The position numbers and the translations under genes are program-made. The notes under the pieces were generated by a model. That model did not search any database. It was not told the DNA's origin and saw nothing but the letters and a program-made list of their open reading frames with translations. A stretch of 58,258 nt of DNA, from assembly GCA_039666455.1 (NCBI GenBank), contig JAVSLW010000028.1, forward strand, positions 1 to 58,258, written 5' to 3'. Origin of the DNA: Methanobacterium sp. (GTDB taxonomy: Archaea; Methanobacteriota; Methanobacteria; Methanobacteriales; Methanobacteriaceae). Positions 32,532 to 43,141 of this stretch are shown here, piece after piece (the stretch's first letter is position 1; the number at the start of each line of letters is the position of its first letter).

Positions 32532-32605
32532 ATTTAAGTACCTCAATCTTTAAATAATTATTAAATTAATTTACCTGTATATATAATATTACTTTTGGTG
32601 ATGTA

Positions 32606-34048
32606 TTGAGTGAATATAAACTTTTTGTGCAGCGAATAGGTTTAGTTGGGATAACCAATATACTAATAGCATTAAGTTCACTAATCATATTGCCGATTCT
32701 AACAAAAAACCTCAGTATACAAGAATATGGAATATGGATTCAAATAAATGTTACCATATTACTGATATCTAATTTAGTTGCATTAGGATTACCCTATGCA
32801 ATGGTAAGATTCTTGGCTGCAATAAAGATAAAAAGTGAAGTTCAAGAAGGATTCTATTCTATAATGTCAATTACTCTTATTTCAGCGCTGATTCTATCTT
32901 TTATACTGTTTATCTTTTCACAGCAAATTGGAAAAATTCTATTTAATGGTGATACTCTAGTTGCAGTGATTTTACCATTAATTGTTATCATCGCCTCGTT
33001 AAATAATCTTTTTTTATCTTATTTCAGAACTTTTCAGCAGATGAAAAAATATTCACTTATTTTATTCATACAATCCTATTTAAACGTTGCATTAGTTTCT
33101 TATTTTGCTATATCTGGATATGGAGTATTGGGAGTTGTAATTGGGCTCTTAATTGCATATATTACTGTGTTTTTAATAATGTACTTCTTTATTCTTTTAG
33201 ATATAGGATTCAAAATACCTAAATTCACCCATGCAAAGGAATATTTGTCTTTTAGTTTACCAACAGTTCCTAGTAACTTATCTTACTGGATAGTTGATTC
33301 GAGTGATCGTTATATAATCGGCATTTTATTAGGTACAGCTTTTGTTGGGTACTATTCTCCGGGTTATACTTTAGGATATACAATTACTATGTTATTAGTT
33401 CCATTTTCTACGCTTTTACCTTCAGTACTGACTAAATATTATGATGAAAATAAAATGGAAAATGTAAAAACTGTATTAACATACTCTCTGAAATACTTTC
33501 TAATTATAGCAAGTCCATCTGTAGTAGGTATATCTTTACTTTCTAAACCGATATTAATGATACTAACTACGCCAGATATAGCGATAAACGGTTATTTAGT
33601 AACTCCTTTTGTAGCAATAAGTGCTCTTTTATCAGGGATTTATGGTATTTATGTTTTAGTTATTATATTGAAAAAGAAAACAAAATTAATAGGTATCGTA
33701 TGGATCATTGCAGCCGTTTTAAATATTTTATTTAACATACTTCTTATACCATATTTAGGAATAATTGGAGCTGCATTAGTAACATTAATAGCGTATACAA
33801 TTACATTTGTAATAATATTCCATTACTCATCTAAATACTTAAAGCTAAATTTTAATTTCGGACTTAAAAAAATTATTTTCTCTTCAATTATAATGGGATT
33901 ATTCATTGTATATGCTAATCCAAATGGAATTTTGAATATATTCGTTGTAATATGTATATCTTTCTTCATTTACATTTCAATGCTAATAATTTTGGGCGGA
34001 ATAAAAAAAGAAGAATATAAATTAATAAAAGAAACAATAAGTAGTTGA
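32606..34048 (+). CDS. Polysaccharide flippase (Wzx/MATE-like)
   Basis: 480 residues with about 12-14 membrane segments. The start FVQRIGLVGITNILIALSSL and the mid-part PTVPSNLSYWIVDSSDRYII are typical of the polysaccharide biosynthesis flippase family (PF01943/PF13440). It moves lipid-linked glycan units over the membrane. The start is a TTG at 32606 with GGTGATG upstream. Divergent from pseB, so both probably serve the same surface glycan. Confidence 0.88.
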   Translation: MSEYKLFVQRIGLVGITNILIALSSLIILPILTKNLSIQEYGIWIQINVTILLISNLVALGLPYAMVRFLAAIKIKSEVQEGFYSIMSITLISALILSFILFIFSQQIGKILFNGDTLVAVILPLIVIIASLNNLFLSYFRTFQQMKKYSLILFIQSYLNVALVSYFAISGYGVLGVVIGLLIAYITVFLIMYFFILLDIGFKIPKFTHAKEYLSFSLPTVPSNLSYWIVDSSDRYIIGILLGTAFVGYYSPGYTLGYTITMLLVPFSTLLPSVLTKYYDENKMENVKTVLTYSLKYFLIIASPSVVGISLLSKPILMILTTPDIAINGYLVTPFVAISALLSGIYGIYVLVIILKKKTKLIGIVWIIAAVLNILFNILLIPYLGIIGAALVTLIAYTITFVIIFHYSSKYLKLNFNFGLKKIIFSSIIMGLFIVYANPNGILNIFVVICISFFIYISMLIILGGIKKEEYKLIKETISS

Positions 34049-34079
34049 TTTACTTAATAATAAATATTAAAGAATTATA

Positions 34080-35906
34080 TCATTTCTTTTTGAAATAAGA
34101 ATTTATCTTTATTTTCTCATTAAGTTCATCTATAATTAATTTAGCTACTCTTTTGGATGATTTACCATCCAATAAATATGCATTATCAAAAACAAATTTT
34201 TTACGAGCTTCTGCATATTTTTCACGTAACTCATCATTATACAAAGCATTTTCAATGGAAGGAACAATGTCTTCTTGATTATAAACATTTATAGCAGCCC
34301 CACTAGAACCATAACCTACCATATCTTCTTTATATTCCAAATCAATAATTACAACAGGCTTATTAAAAATTATTGCTTCTAAACCTGTTGTAGATGTAAA
34401 AGTTAAAAAAACATCTGAAATAGCAATAAGATCCCAAAGAGAATTTTTAAACATTTTAATATTAATGCTTTCTTCATGGGCTAAATTTAAAATCATACTA
34501 CCATATATTTCTTGATAAGCTGGATGAAGTTTAAGAATTATTTGCTCATTTTTAAGTTCTTTTAAGGCTTTAAAAGTATTTCGGATAAGTTTTTCTTCGG
34601 CTTCAATAGTATATTTAGATTCTATCCCTGCAAACCTACTAGTAGTGATTAATATTATTTTTTCATCAGGATTCAGTCCTAAATTGTCGCAAATCTTTCT
34701 CTTATTATATTTTAATTTAGATATTTTGTCAAAACTTGGATTTCCTGTTATCTTTTGCAGGTTATTTCCCCTTTCTAAATGCCATTTAAGGCTAGCATTT
34801 CCCCAAACAGCTTGTATTCTAGATTCAACAGGCATTACACCAAAACCTGCCATGTCCTTTGTGGTTATACCATGTTGTATAACTATTGAAGGAATATTAT
34901 GAATTTCAAATAGCCTACATATTGTTCTTTTAACTGAAGTTACATCCTCCATAGTTATTAGTGCACTAGGAGATGATTTAAAAATCATTTGCTCAGCGTA
35001 CTCTATTAATTCAATTAATTGACTGCTCTTTAATTCAAAAACTTGGTTAAATCTATGAGCAAGCAGAAAAGATAAATTTACGCCTTTAAATTCCAAATTA
35101 ATATCTGAATACTCATTATTTTCCAGTTTTTTAAATAATTCTTTAATCTCTTTAGTTTTTATTTTTGTAAATTCATTTTTAACACTTTCAGGATAAATTT
35201 TAGTAGTTATATACCCTTTGTCCTTTAATTGCTTAGCTATACTTTCATAAGAATAAACTCCAAAAAATAAAATCAAGTTATTTTTATTTTGAAGATTAAA
35301 TAAAAAATTTTGATAAAAATTAACAAATTTAAAGGCATATCTTAAAAACAAATCATTTATTTTAGATTTAAAATTTATCATTGAACTTCTTTTTTTGCCA
35401 TTTTCGATTTTAACGATGATATTCCTTTCATTAGCTAAAAATTGCAGTGCTAAAGGTAAAGTTTCATAGCAAATGAAATTAGGCTCATTTAATTTAAGAT
35501 TTTCAGGCAGATAAATCAATTCAGGCAATTCAGAAAGAAGGATTTTTTCTGCCATTTCAATACTTCTAAGTGAATCTACAAATAAAAAATAAAAATCATA
35601 TTCCAACATTTCACCAATTGAAATTCCTTTATAGCTAAATTCAGTTTCAAATGGTTTGTACCAATTCTTGGCAAATTCTAGTGCTTTAGAATTTAACTGA
35701 TCATTACAAGAATTATCAAAATACATATCAGGATTATTATACTTAATCTTATGGTTTTTCAGCTTGAACGAAGTTAAAGGACTTAAACTAATAACTATTA
35801 CATCATTTCCTTTACTTTTCAATTCCTTTACCTTCTGAATCGATTCTTCAATATTATCAGATTCAGCAGAAAGTAGAAAAAGGGTTTTCAATTTTTCCTC
35901 CTCCAT
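34080..35906 (-). CDS. GT-B type glycosyltransferase, capsule/CDP-glycerol-transferase-like
   Basis: 608 residues. The C-terminal half has the GT-B pattern: VIQHGITTKDMAGFG, ITGNPSFDKISKL, LILKLHP-like LKLHPAYQE and FLTFTSTTGLEAIIFNKPV, as in polysaccharide transferases of the KpsS/CDP-glycerol-transferase class. The first 230 residues are a poorly recognisable domain. Next to a CMP-pseudaminic acid pathway it is a candidate pseudaminyl transferase (inference). It overlaps the GT2 gene by 19 bp. Confidence 0.7.
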   Translation of the reverse strand: MEEEKLKTLFLLSAESDNIEESIQKVKELKSKGNDVIVISLSPLTSFKLKNHKIKYNNPDMYFDNSCNDQLNSKALEFAKNWYKPFETEFSYKGISIGEMLEYDFYFLFVDSLRSIEMAEKILLSELPELIYLPENLKLNEPNFICYETLPLALQFLANERNIIVKIENGKKRSSMINFKSKINDLFLRYAFKFVNFYQNFLFNLQNKNNLILFFGVYSYESIAKQLKDKGYITTKIYPESVKNEFTKIKTKEIKELFKKLENNEYSDINLEFKGVNLSFLLAHRFNQVFELKSSQLIELIEYAEQMIFKSSPSALITMEDVTSVKRTICRLFEIHNIPSIVIQHGITTKDMAGFGVMPVESRIQAVWGNASLKWHLERGNNLQKITGNPSFDKISKLKYNKRKICDNLGLNPDEKIILITTSRFAGIESKYTIEAEEKLIRNTFKALKELKNEQIILKLHPAYQEIYGSMILNLAHEESINIKMFKNSLWDLIAISDVFLTFTSTTGLEAIIFNKPVVIIDLEYKEDMVGYGSSGAAINVYNQEDIVPSIENALYNDELREKYAEARKKFVFDNAYLLDGKSSKRVAKLIIDELNEKIKINSYFKKK

Positions 35907-36937
35907 AATATGCCTTCTTTAAATCCATTCAAAAATGGAAAAATAACTTTAAAATTTCTGTGATAAAATATATAAGTACCACAAAAAACCAATAATCTAA
36001 AAATCAGAAAATATATCAAAAATGAAATATTTTGTAGAACGCTACCGTGTTTTTTCATGAAAATAAAATCATTTCGGGTTCTATAAAACACTGCAAGGGG
36101 GCTAAAATTTCCACCTGTGGATTTCCCACCCTTATGCCATATTTTTGAATTTGGGACATATAGTGAATCCCATCCTTTTTTATATCCTCGAATTCCCCAA
36201 TCGTTCTCTTCACGATAGCTAAAGAACTCTTCGTCTAAAACACCTATCTCTTTGATCATTTCAACTTTTGCTAATAAACATGCACCGTGGACATATTCAA
36301 CCAGTTCTAACTTGTCATATTGCCCATGATCTATTTCAAATATGCCTTTATTTTCAGGGTTGAAAAACCATAAGTTTTGCTTGGAACCAGCATACTGTAT
36401 AACCTCTTTTTTGCCTTTAAAGTCATAGAAGTAAATTTTAGGGCCTAAAAAACCAACTTTTTTATTTTTTTCCCCTACTTTTATAAGTTCATTCAGGAAA
36501 TCCTTTTCAACCACTGTATCATTGTTTAAAAGCAAAATATAATTAGGATCCAAAAATTGCATGGCATATTTTATAGCAATATTATTTCCCTTGGTGAAAC
36601 CATAATTTATATTATTTTTGATTATTATAAGTTTTTCACTTGAGTGTAAATCAGCAAATTTCTTTTCTTTCTCATCAACTATGAAAACATTCTCTTCTTC
36701 ATACTCTGCTATTTTTATTGGTTTATTATTTGGATCATATTCATAAAATTGGGATTCTACCTTTATTTTACCATTACAGTAATCTTTTATTTTTTTCAGT
36801 GAATCATTATTTGATCCATTATCAACAAGAATAGCATTATAGTTTGGATAATTAATTTGATATAATGATTCAAGACATTCAATAGAGTCTTTCCAACCAT
36901 TCCAGTTAAGGATTATTATTGATACCTTTGGATACAT
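35888..36937 (-). CDS. Family 2 glycosyltransferase
   Basis: About 349 residues. GT-A fold: KVSIIILNWNGWKDSIECLESL-type start, LLLNNDTVVEKDFL as the DxD region and YVHGACLLAKVEMI. The C-terminus has a membrane-associated stretch (NISFLIYFLIFRLLVFCGTY). Similar to rhamnosyltransferases of cell-surface glycans. I prefer ATG 36937 over TTG 36967 since the former begins the conserved fold. It overlaps the following transferase gene. Confidence 0.85.
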   Translation of the reverse strand: MYPKVSIIILNWNGWKDSIECLESLYQINYPNYNAILVDNGSNNDSLKKIKDYCNGKIKVESQFYEYDPNNKPIKIAEYEEENVFIVDEKEKKFADLHSSEKLIIIKNNINYGFTKGNNIAIKYAMQFLDPNYILLLNNDTVVEKDFLNELIKVGEKNKKVGFLGPKIYFYDFKGKKEVIQYAGSKQNLWFFNPENKGIFEIDHGQYDKLELVEYVHGACLLAKVEMIKEIGVLDEEFFSYREENDWGIRGYKKGWDSLYVPNSKIWHKGGKSTGGNFSPLAVFYRTRNDFIFMKKHGSVLQNISFLIYFLIFRLLVFCGTYIFYHRNFKVIFPFLNGFKEGILWRRKN

Positions 36938-37090
36938 GTTTATAACCGTGTGACTTTTAAAGTTCAAATAGTATTAGAGTTACTATTTAGATTAAAGTCG
37001 ATATAAACTTTATAAGTTTACCGCAATTACTTTCATCAATTTAAGTTTACATATAATTAAATGACCAATAAAGTTAATACGAGGTAAAAA

Positions 37091-38236
37091 ATGATACTTA
37101 TTTGCGAACCGCAGTGTGTTGGATTTGAACATTCTTCATTCAATGCAGCTTTGATAACAGTTGTTAAGTATGCATTTGAAGATGAAAAAATAATATTCCT
37201 TGCTGAAAAAGATCATGTTTTTAATGTAAAAAAGATACTTGATTCAAATTCCATAAAAGTTGAATATAAGGAAATTAAAGTTCCTCCTCGAAATCAATAT
37301 GATCCAATAAGATTTCCATCTGAATACATTCTTTTTAAAAATGTTTTTGAGTTGGCAAATGAATTAAATTCCAATAAAATTTTATTCAGCTCAATTAGAA
37401 GACCAGGCATTGTTTCTGTGAAAATATTAACCAGAAAATTTAAAAATATAGATTGTATAGTTGTTCTTCACAGTATAATTGAAGCTATATATAATGGACC
37501 CTTTGCACTTACAGAGATACCTTTTTGGCTTCGTTTTTGGCTTTCATTTGCTAACATTGAAAGACTACGGTATTTAATTCTTGGACCTTCTATTGAGAAA
37601 GAACTACTTAAAGAATTACCTAAACTGAAGAAATACATAGTTTCTATAGATTTACCCCATTTTTATCAGCCAAATGAACTAAAAACGCCGTCAGATAACA
37701 ATCTGATCAGATTTGGATTTTTTGGAGTTGGAAGTATTCGTAAAGGGGTTGACATTTTTTTTAAATTAGCTGAAGAAATTTCGAGAGAGAAAACCAAATA
37801 TAAAGCAGATTTTATTTTAATTGGCCATTTGATGGACAAAAATTTCAATATGAATCGAAATCAAGTTATCATTCCTTCACTAAATGAACCGTTAAGTCGT
37901 GAAGATTATGATAATTACGCTAAAGATATAGACTACGCTCTTATTTTTCATAGATCTGATGAATATAGGTTAAGTGCTACAGGATCTTTTTTTGATTCAG
38001 TTTCATATTTAAAGCCATTAATAGCCCTTAAAAATCCATTTATCGAATATTATTTTAAAAAAATGGGCAATATCGGATATTTGTGTAATAATTATGAGGA
38101 AATGAAAAATATTGTGTTGAATATACTTGAAAATAATCCGCAAACACATTATAAAATTCAAAAAGATAACTTATCAAGAGGAAGAAAAGAGCTCAGCCTT
38201 AAAAAAATAAGCAATAAATTTGCTTCAATATGGTAA
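37091..38236 (+). CDS. GT-B glycosyltransferase
   Basis: 381 residues. Two Rossmann-like halves; the C-terminal part IRFGFFGVGSIRKGVDIFF then FILIGHLMD and ALIFHRSDEYRLSATGS is of the GT4 kind, but the conserved E-x7-E is not evident. Sugar specificity unknown. GAGGT lies before the ATG at 37091. It is transcribed divergently from the GT2 gene and sits alone on the plus strand within the glycan cluster. Confidence 0.75.
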   Translation: MILICEPQCVGFEHSSFNAALITVVKYAFEDEKIIFLAEKDHVFNVKKILDSNSIKVEYKEIKVPPRNQYDPIRFPSEYILFKNVFELANELNSNKILFSSIRRPGIVSVKILTRKFKNIDCIVVLHSIIEAIYNGPFALTEIPFWLRFWLSFANIERLRYLILGPSIEKELLKELPKLKKYIVSIDLPHFYQPNELKTPSDNNLIRFGFFGVGSIRKGVDIFFKLAEEISREKTKYKADFILIGHLMDKNFNMNRNQVIIPSLNEPLSREDYDNYAKDIDYALIFHRSDEYRLSATGSFFDSVSYLKPLIALKNPFIEYYFKKMGNIGYLCNNYEEMKNIVLNILENNPQTHYKIQKDNLSRGRKELSLKKISNKFASIW

Positions 38237-38288
38237 ACTGAGGAATAATCATAAACCTATGCATTTACTTACTTTTCATAATATTCGC

Positions 38289-40565
38289 TCATAAAGGTTT
38301 ATAATAATATATATCATTTCCACTGCTACTATATATCTTATTTAAGTCATTTAGCGTGTTTTTCCCTTCTTCCCCTATTTTTGTAATTTCTTCTCCCCCA
38401 TAAGACTGTTTTGAGACTTCAAAACCCATTATTTTACTTATAGAATTTTGATAAAAATATCCCTCACCTGTTTTGTTTTCTATATCATTAACACTTCCTA
38501 AACGAATGAGATTTACTTTAGGTGTGAATATACCTTGAATAAACAATCCGGGATTTCCAAAAGTGTAATAGGACCATTTTTTAGGGTCAAAGTGTTCTCT
38601 AAACCATTTACCTGCATAAAATTCCCCATTGTTTAATGTCTGGATCTTTAAATAAAGTGTTCCAATATCCTTATTAATTTCAAGTGGATTATTTACGTTT
38701 TTTAATGATAATGGGACTGAATTAGGTAATGGATCGTTTATCGCTTCAAAGACGAATCCAGAATTAAAAAGGAAAAATACAGATAAAAATACAGCAAAAA
38801 TGGGTAAATAAAATTTATTTAAATTGAAGTTAGCTGTTTTAATTTTAAAGAGTTTATTTTGAGCTAAGTCAAATGAACTTATAACAACTTTGGCACCAAT
38901 AATTAAATAAGGAGCTATTACAAGTGATGCAATCTGAAAAACCCTATCGAAACCTAATTGATACCCAATCAATGGTGTTAATAGATATAAACCTAAAACA
39001 ATGAAATTAGAAAAAGCAAATAATTCATAAATTAGAATATTATTATCTTGAGTAAATTCAACGCTTTTAAATATTTTTTCAGTGAATCCAGATAATTTTT
39101 TAATTTTTTGTTTAAATAACAATTTCTTTAATAAGCTGATACCTCCAATACCTATGAGGATTACAATAGCATAAAAGATGTATCGATAGACCATATGAGC
39201 TATATTAGACGATGATGAAGAAAGTATATTGACTGCAACGTTAACTTGTGGTTCAAAAAGCTCTTGGAAAGAATTAGCTATATTATTTATCATTATTACT
39301 ATACTATCAAATACTGAACCATGGGCTGTGTACATTGTCCATGAAAAAGTTAAAATTAAGAAAAAAATGGCGTAATTTAGCCCAATTTGCTTGGTTTTAT
39401 TTTTTATAATAATTGAATTTAAAATTATAAAAATAATAACAAAAATCAAAACTAAATTAGCAGTGCTATAATGGGTAAAGATCAAAGAAGCGCTAAATAT
39501 GACAAAAATTAGGTTATTGGATATGTTTTTTTTCCTTTCATCAAATATCATAATAAGTACTAAAATATAAAATAATTCTGCTAATTGTTGCCTTCCTACA
39601 CCTACTAACATGCTATAAAACTGCCACATTGCAATTAAGAAGAATACTGCTAAAAAAATTTCTTTTTTTGTTAATTTATCTTTAAAATTAGTGGTATATA
39701 CATAATATAACCCTAACGGAACTAAAGACAGGAAGAATGGAGAGATTAATTTAAGATACCATATTGGATCTATATTACACATTTTTGCATAAATAGGAGG
39801 TATTATAACTATACTTAGAGCTGCATTTATCATATGTCGATCGTTGAAACTCCAAATACCACTACTTGAGACATAGTTTGCAAAATATGCTTCTGCAAAT
39901 ATATCTGTTCCAACTACATACTGGGAGAAAAGAGAGACGTGATATAAAAGAGTGATGGATAGTGTAAATATTATTAAAGGGTAATACTTACTTGGAATGT
40001 TTTTTGAAACTATTAAAATAGGAATTAAAGAGATTACTAATATTAAACCCATTAATAAAACATTGTTGTTCCATAAATTTACAAAATAAACCCCTATTAT
40101 TCCCACTAATGGAATCAAAATAACTAAAATTAAAGGGGGAGATAAAAGTTCATAGAAATTTAATTTTTCATCAGAAATATAACTGCGATCTCTTATATAA
40201 GCCACTGCTAACAGTACAATTATGGAAATAATTATCGCAACGAATATAGATATAAATGAAAATGGTTTAAATCCAAAATAGGGGTATAACATATTGATTA
40301 TTAACCCTAAGATCATTAAGAATGATAAACTCAAACCAACTGAAAAAAGCACGGATTTAATGTTTCCAATATTATGTTGCCTTAAAATTCTCAGGATTAT
40401 GAAACCTGGAACAAATGTGATGATTAAAAATCCAAATAATTCACCAATGATTGGGATATGAATGCCAATATTTTCTAAATAAGACAAACTTATAAATGAT
40501 ATTAATAAAGTCAAAATGACTATTACAAATCTTCGCATTGGCCAATCATTTACTTGAAAACTCAT
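38289..40565 (-). CDS. Large multi-pass membrane protein (DUF2206-like)
   Basis: About 758 residues and roughly 14-16 membrane segments, with a large external C-terminal part (about 600-758). The start MSFQVNDWPMRRF and the layout resemble DUF2206 proteins of methanogens, which often occur in glycan clusters. It could be a polymerase or a lipid-linked-sugar transferase (GT-C-like), but this is a guess. The ATG at 40565 has GAGG seven bases upstream, better than the TTG at 40583. Confidence 0.75.
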   Translation of the reverse strand: MSFQVNDWPMRRFVIVILTLLISFISLSYLENIGIHIPIIGELFGFLIITFVPGFIILRILRQHNIGNIKSVLFSVGLSLSFLMILGLIINMLYPYFGFKPFSFISIFVAIIISIIVLLAVAYIRDRSYISDEKLNFYELLSPPLILVILIPLVGIIGVYFVNLWNNNVLLMGLILVISLIPILIVSKNIPSKYYPLIIFTLSITLLYHVSLFSQYVVGTDIFAEAYFANYVSSSGIWSFNDRHMINAALSIVIIPPIYAKMCNIDPIWYLKLISPFFLSLVPLGLYYVYTTNFKDKLTKKEIFLAVFFLIAMWQFYSMLVGVGRQQLAELFYILVLIMIFDERKKNISNNLIFVIFSASLIFTHYSTANLVLIFVIIFIILNSIIIKNKTKQIGLNYAIFFLILTFSWTMYTAHGSVFDSIVIMINNIANSFQELFEPQVNVAVNILSSSSSNIAHMVYRYIFYAIVILIGIGGISLLKKLLFKQKIKKLSGFTEKIFKSVEFTQDNNILIYELFAFSNFIVLGLYLLTPLIGYQLGFDRVFQIASLVIAPYLIIGAKVVISSFDLAQNKLFKIKTANFNLNKFYLPIFAVFLSVFFLFNSGFVFEAINDPLPNSVPLSLKNVNNPLEINKDIGTLYLKIQTLNNGEFYAGKWFREHFDPKKWSYYTFGNPGLFIQGIFTPKVNLIRLGSVNDIENKTGEGYFYQNSISKIMGFEVSKQSYGGEEITKIGEEGKNTLNDLNKIYSSSGNDIYYYKPL

Positions 40566-40705
40566 ATCAAATCCTCTGTACAAATAAGTTAATGCTAATG
40601 AAATTCTGTCAATCTGTTAAAGTATACATTAAACTACATACTATAATCTAATCAAATTCTCGATTGAATTTTCTAAAAGATCTAAGAATGTTTATATTCT
40701 ATATT

Positions 40706-41827
40706 TTATGCATTGCTATTAAATTTATCTTTAATTAATTCATAGACATTTAAGAGTCTATTTTCCATTATAGTCCAATTATATCTATTTTCATAAGCGT
40801 TTCTACCATTTTCTCCTAATTCTCTTCTTAACAATGGATCTTTTTGAAGTCTGATTAAAGCATTTTTCAGTTCTTCTACATCCCCATAATTTACAATAAT
40901 TCCACAGTTCTCTTCTTTAACAATTTTAGCCATTGATGTTCCTTGGGTTACAATTATTGGTTTTTTGCACATCATAGCTTCAAATAATTTATTAGGGCTT
41001 GAATATTCATGATTAGGTATGCTCGGATCGTATAATGCAAAAAGTATATCACTTTCTAGCGTCATCCTTATTACTTCATCGTAATTAATTTTGCCAAGAA
41101 ATACACAATTTTCAGTGTTTTTAATTTTTTCTACTAAGTTGTTTTCATCAGCCCCATAACCTGCAATTATTAACTTAATATTTTCAATATCTTTAATTGC
41201 TTCAATCATTTTATTTAGGCCACGACCATCATAAATTACACCTGCATAAAATACTATAATTTCTTTCTTCTTTTCTTTGTGAGATATACTAGTTTCGAAT
41301 GGAGTATTATTTATAATTATTACTCTTTTTAATTTATTCTTGTATTGTTTTCTTCTATAATCATCCGCTAGAATGACATAATCCGCAAATCGTGTGAAAA
41401 ATATTTCAGTCTCTGCAATAATTTTTCTAATAATTGCCGGTGTTTTATTTGGTAAAGAATCCGCATAAAAATCAAAAGAATCATAAATTAAAGATTTATT
41501 CTTTATTTTTGACACAATTACTGCAGGAATTAATGTATCAAAATCACAGGCATGTATAACATTACAATCACTTTTAAATAAGTATATTAATTCATAAATT
41601 GACCATACAATTAACTTTAAAATCAATTCCGATTTTCCAAAAGAAGATTTTAAACGAAATCTTCTAATTTTATAGGATCCTTTATTTTCACCTTCCAAAG
41701 ATTTGCAGTGCCGATCCCATGCTAGAACTTCAATATTATATCCATTTTTACTTAAAGTAATGGCTTCTTTTTCTACCCTTGGATCTGGATCTACAGGATT
41801 AGATCTAATAAATAAAACTTTAAACAT
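40706..41827 (-). CDS. Family 4 glycosyltransferase
   Basis: 373 residues. GT-B fold: LFIRSNPVDPDPRVEKEA start, HACDFDTLIPA, then VFYAGVIYDGRGLNKMIEA, LIIAGYGADEN and EYSSPNKLFEAMMCKKPII (E-x7-E nucleotide-sugar motif). Retaining transferase of unknown sugar. It follows the next GT4 gene by 25 bp, same strand. Confidence 0.87.
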   Translation of the reverse strand: MFKVLFIRSNPVDPDPRVEKEAITLSKNGYNIEVLAWDRHCKSLEGENKGSYKIRRFRLKSSFGKSELILKLIVWSIYELIYLFKSDCNVIHACDFDTLIPAVIVSKIKNKSLIYDSFDFYADSLPNKTPAIIRKIIAETEIFFTRFADYVILADDYRRKQYKNKLKRVIIINNTPFETSISHKEKKKEIIVFYAGVIYDGRGLNKMIEAIKDIENIKLIIAGYGADENNLVEKIKNTENCVFLGKINYDEVIRMTLESDILFALYDPSIPNHEYSSPNKLFEAMMCKKPIIVTQGTSMAKIVKEENCGIIVNYGDVEELKNALIRLQKDPLLRRELGENGRNAYENRYNWTIMENRLLNVYELIKDKFNSNA

Positions 41828-41851
41828 GTTTTGCCTTGTTGATTATAAAAT

Positions 41852-43003
41852 TCATTTTTTTACTGGTTTATAAGCTTTATCTTGAATGATTTCAATAACA
41901 TCTAAAAATTTAGTAGCTATTTTATCCCATGAATATTTTTCTATATATTTCTTACCAACTGAATGATCTATATGATTAAAATCAGATTCAATAATCTTAA
42001 CTATACTTTCTAATAGCATTTCATTATTTTTATCAATTAAGTAACCCATTTCATTACTAAAAATTTCTTTAGTGCCCCCAACATTGGTGGCTACTATTGG
42101 AACACCGACACTTATGGCTTCTAATATAGATGTAGGTAATCCTTCAGAATATGAAGGATTTACAAATACATCCGTAATACTAAGAATATCTGGGATATCA
42201 TTTCTATTACCTAAAAACATTATATTTTTATCGTCATTAGCAATTATTTCTAGTTCCTTTCTATAATTACCATCTCCAACAATAATTAATTTCGTATTAG
42301 AATGATCCTTCTTCAATTCTTTAAATACCTTTATTAAATCTTGTACTCCTTTGGAGTAAATTAACCGTCCAATAAAAGTTATTATTCTATAATTTTGGGG
42401 TATTCCTAGTTCTTCTTTAAGATTAGTTTCTTTTTTGACAAAAAGATTAATATCAATTCCATTATTTATTAAATACGTATTTTTTGCACCCATTATCTTT
42501 AAAAATTCGCATGACGCTTTTGAAATACCTATATTGACATTTGCAGACTTTATTATTAATTTTCCTAATGTAAAATCATATATTTTAGAAATTAAACTTA
42601 CAAATGTATTTAAAAAAATAACATTTCCTGATCCATGCTCTGTATGAATTAATATTGTATTTTTTAATTTAGCAATCATTAATCCCAAGAAGGAAGATAA
42701 AAAAAACCTAGTATGTGTATTAACAAACAAATAATCATTTTTTAATATATTATTAATGATCTTTAGATTATTTAAAGTGATTTTTGGTACTGGATATACT
42801 CCCCCAAACAAACCCCATGATTCCATCCTATATATTTGAAACCCGTTATAGCTTTCAAAGGATTCATTTTGATGACAATCAAAAACCAGAACATCTGTAT
42901 CGAATTCATGGTTTATTCTTGAATACAATTCATAAATATAATTTTCATAACCCCCAATATGGGGATAAAAATATGCAATGGAAAGTAAAATTCTTTTATT
43001 CAT
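41852..43003 (-). CDS. Family 4 glycosyltransferase
   Basis: 383 residues. GT-B fold: SIAYFYPHIGGYENYIYEL start, GIDINLFVKKE, ITFIGRLIYSKGVQDLI, LIIVGDGNYRKELE and PSYSEGLPTSILEAISVGVP as the donor-site E-x7-E. Likely adds a hexose to a lipid-linked glycan. First gene of a two-gene unit with 40706-41827. It has no obvious ribosome-binding site. Confidence 0.88.
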   Translation of the reverse strand: MNKRILLSIAYFYPHIGGYENYIYELYSRINHEFDTDVLVFDCHQNESFESYNGFQIYRMESWGLFGGVYPVPKITLNNLKIINNILKNDYLFVNTHTRFFLSSFLGLMIAKLKNTILIHTEHGSGNVIFLNTFVSLISKIYDFTLGKLIIKSANVNIGISKASCEFLKIMGAKNTYLINNGIDINLFVKKETNLKEELGIPQNYRIITFIGRLIYSKGVQDLIKVFKELKKDHSNTKLIIVGDGNYRKELEIIANDDKNIMFLGNRNDIPDILSITDVFVNPSYSEGLPTSILEAISVGVPIVATNVGGTKEIFSNEMGYLIDKNNEMLLESIVKIIESDFNHIDHSVGKKYIEKYSWDKIATKFLDVIEIIQDKAYKPVKK

Positions 43004-43141
43004 TATATCACATTTAAGAATAGTAATCTATTACTATAACTTTAATAGAAATATTTTTCGGTAAAATTAATTTTTGGTTTAGTATAATATCCTAACGATA
43101 TCAATCTATTGAATTAGTTGTAATCAAGTTTTTTAGTTTAT

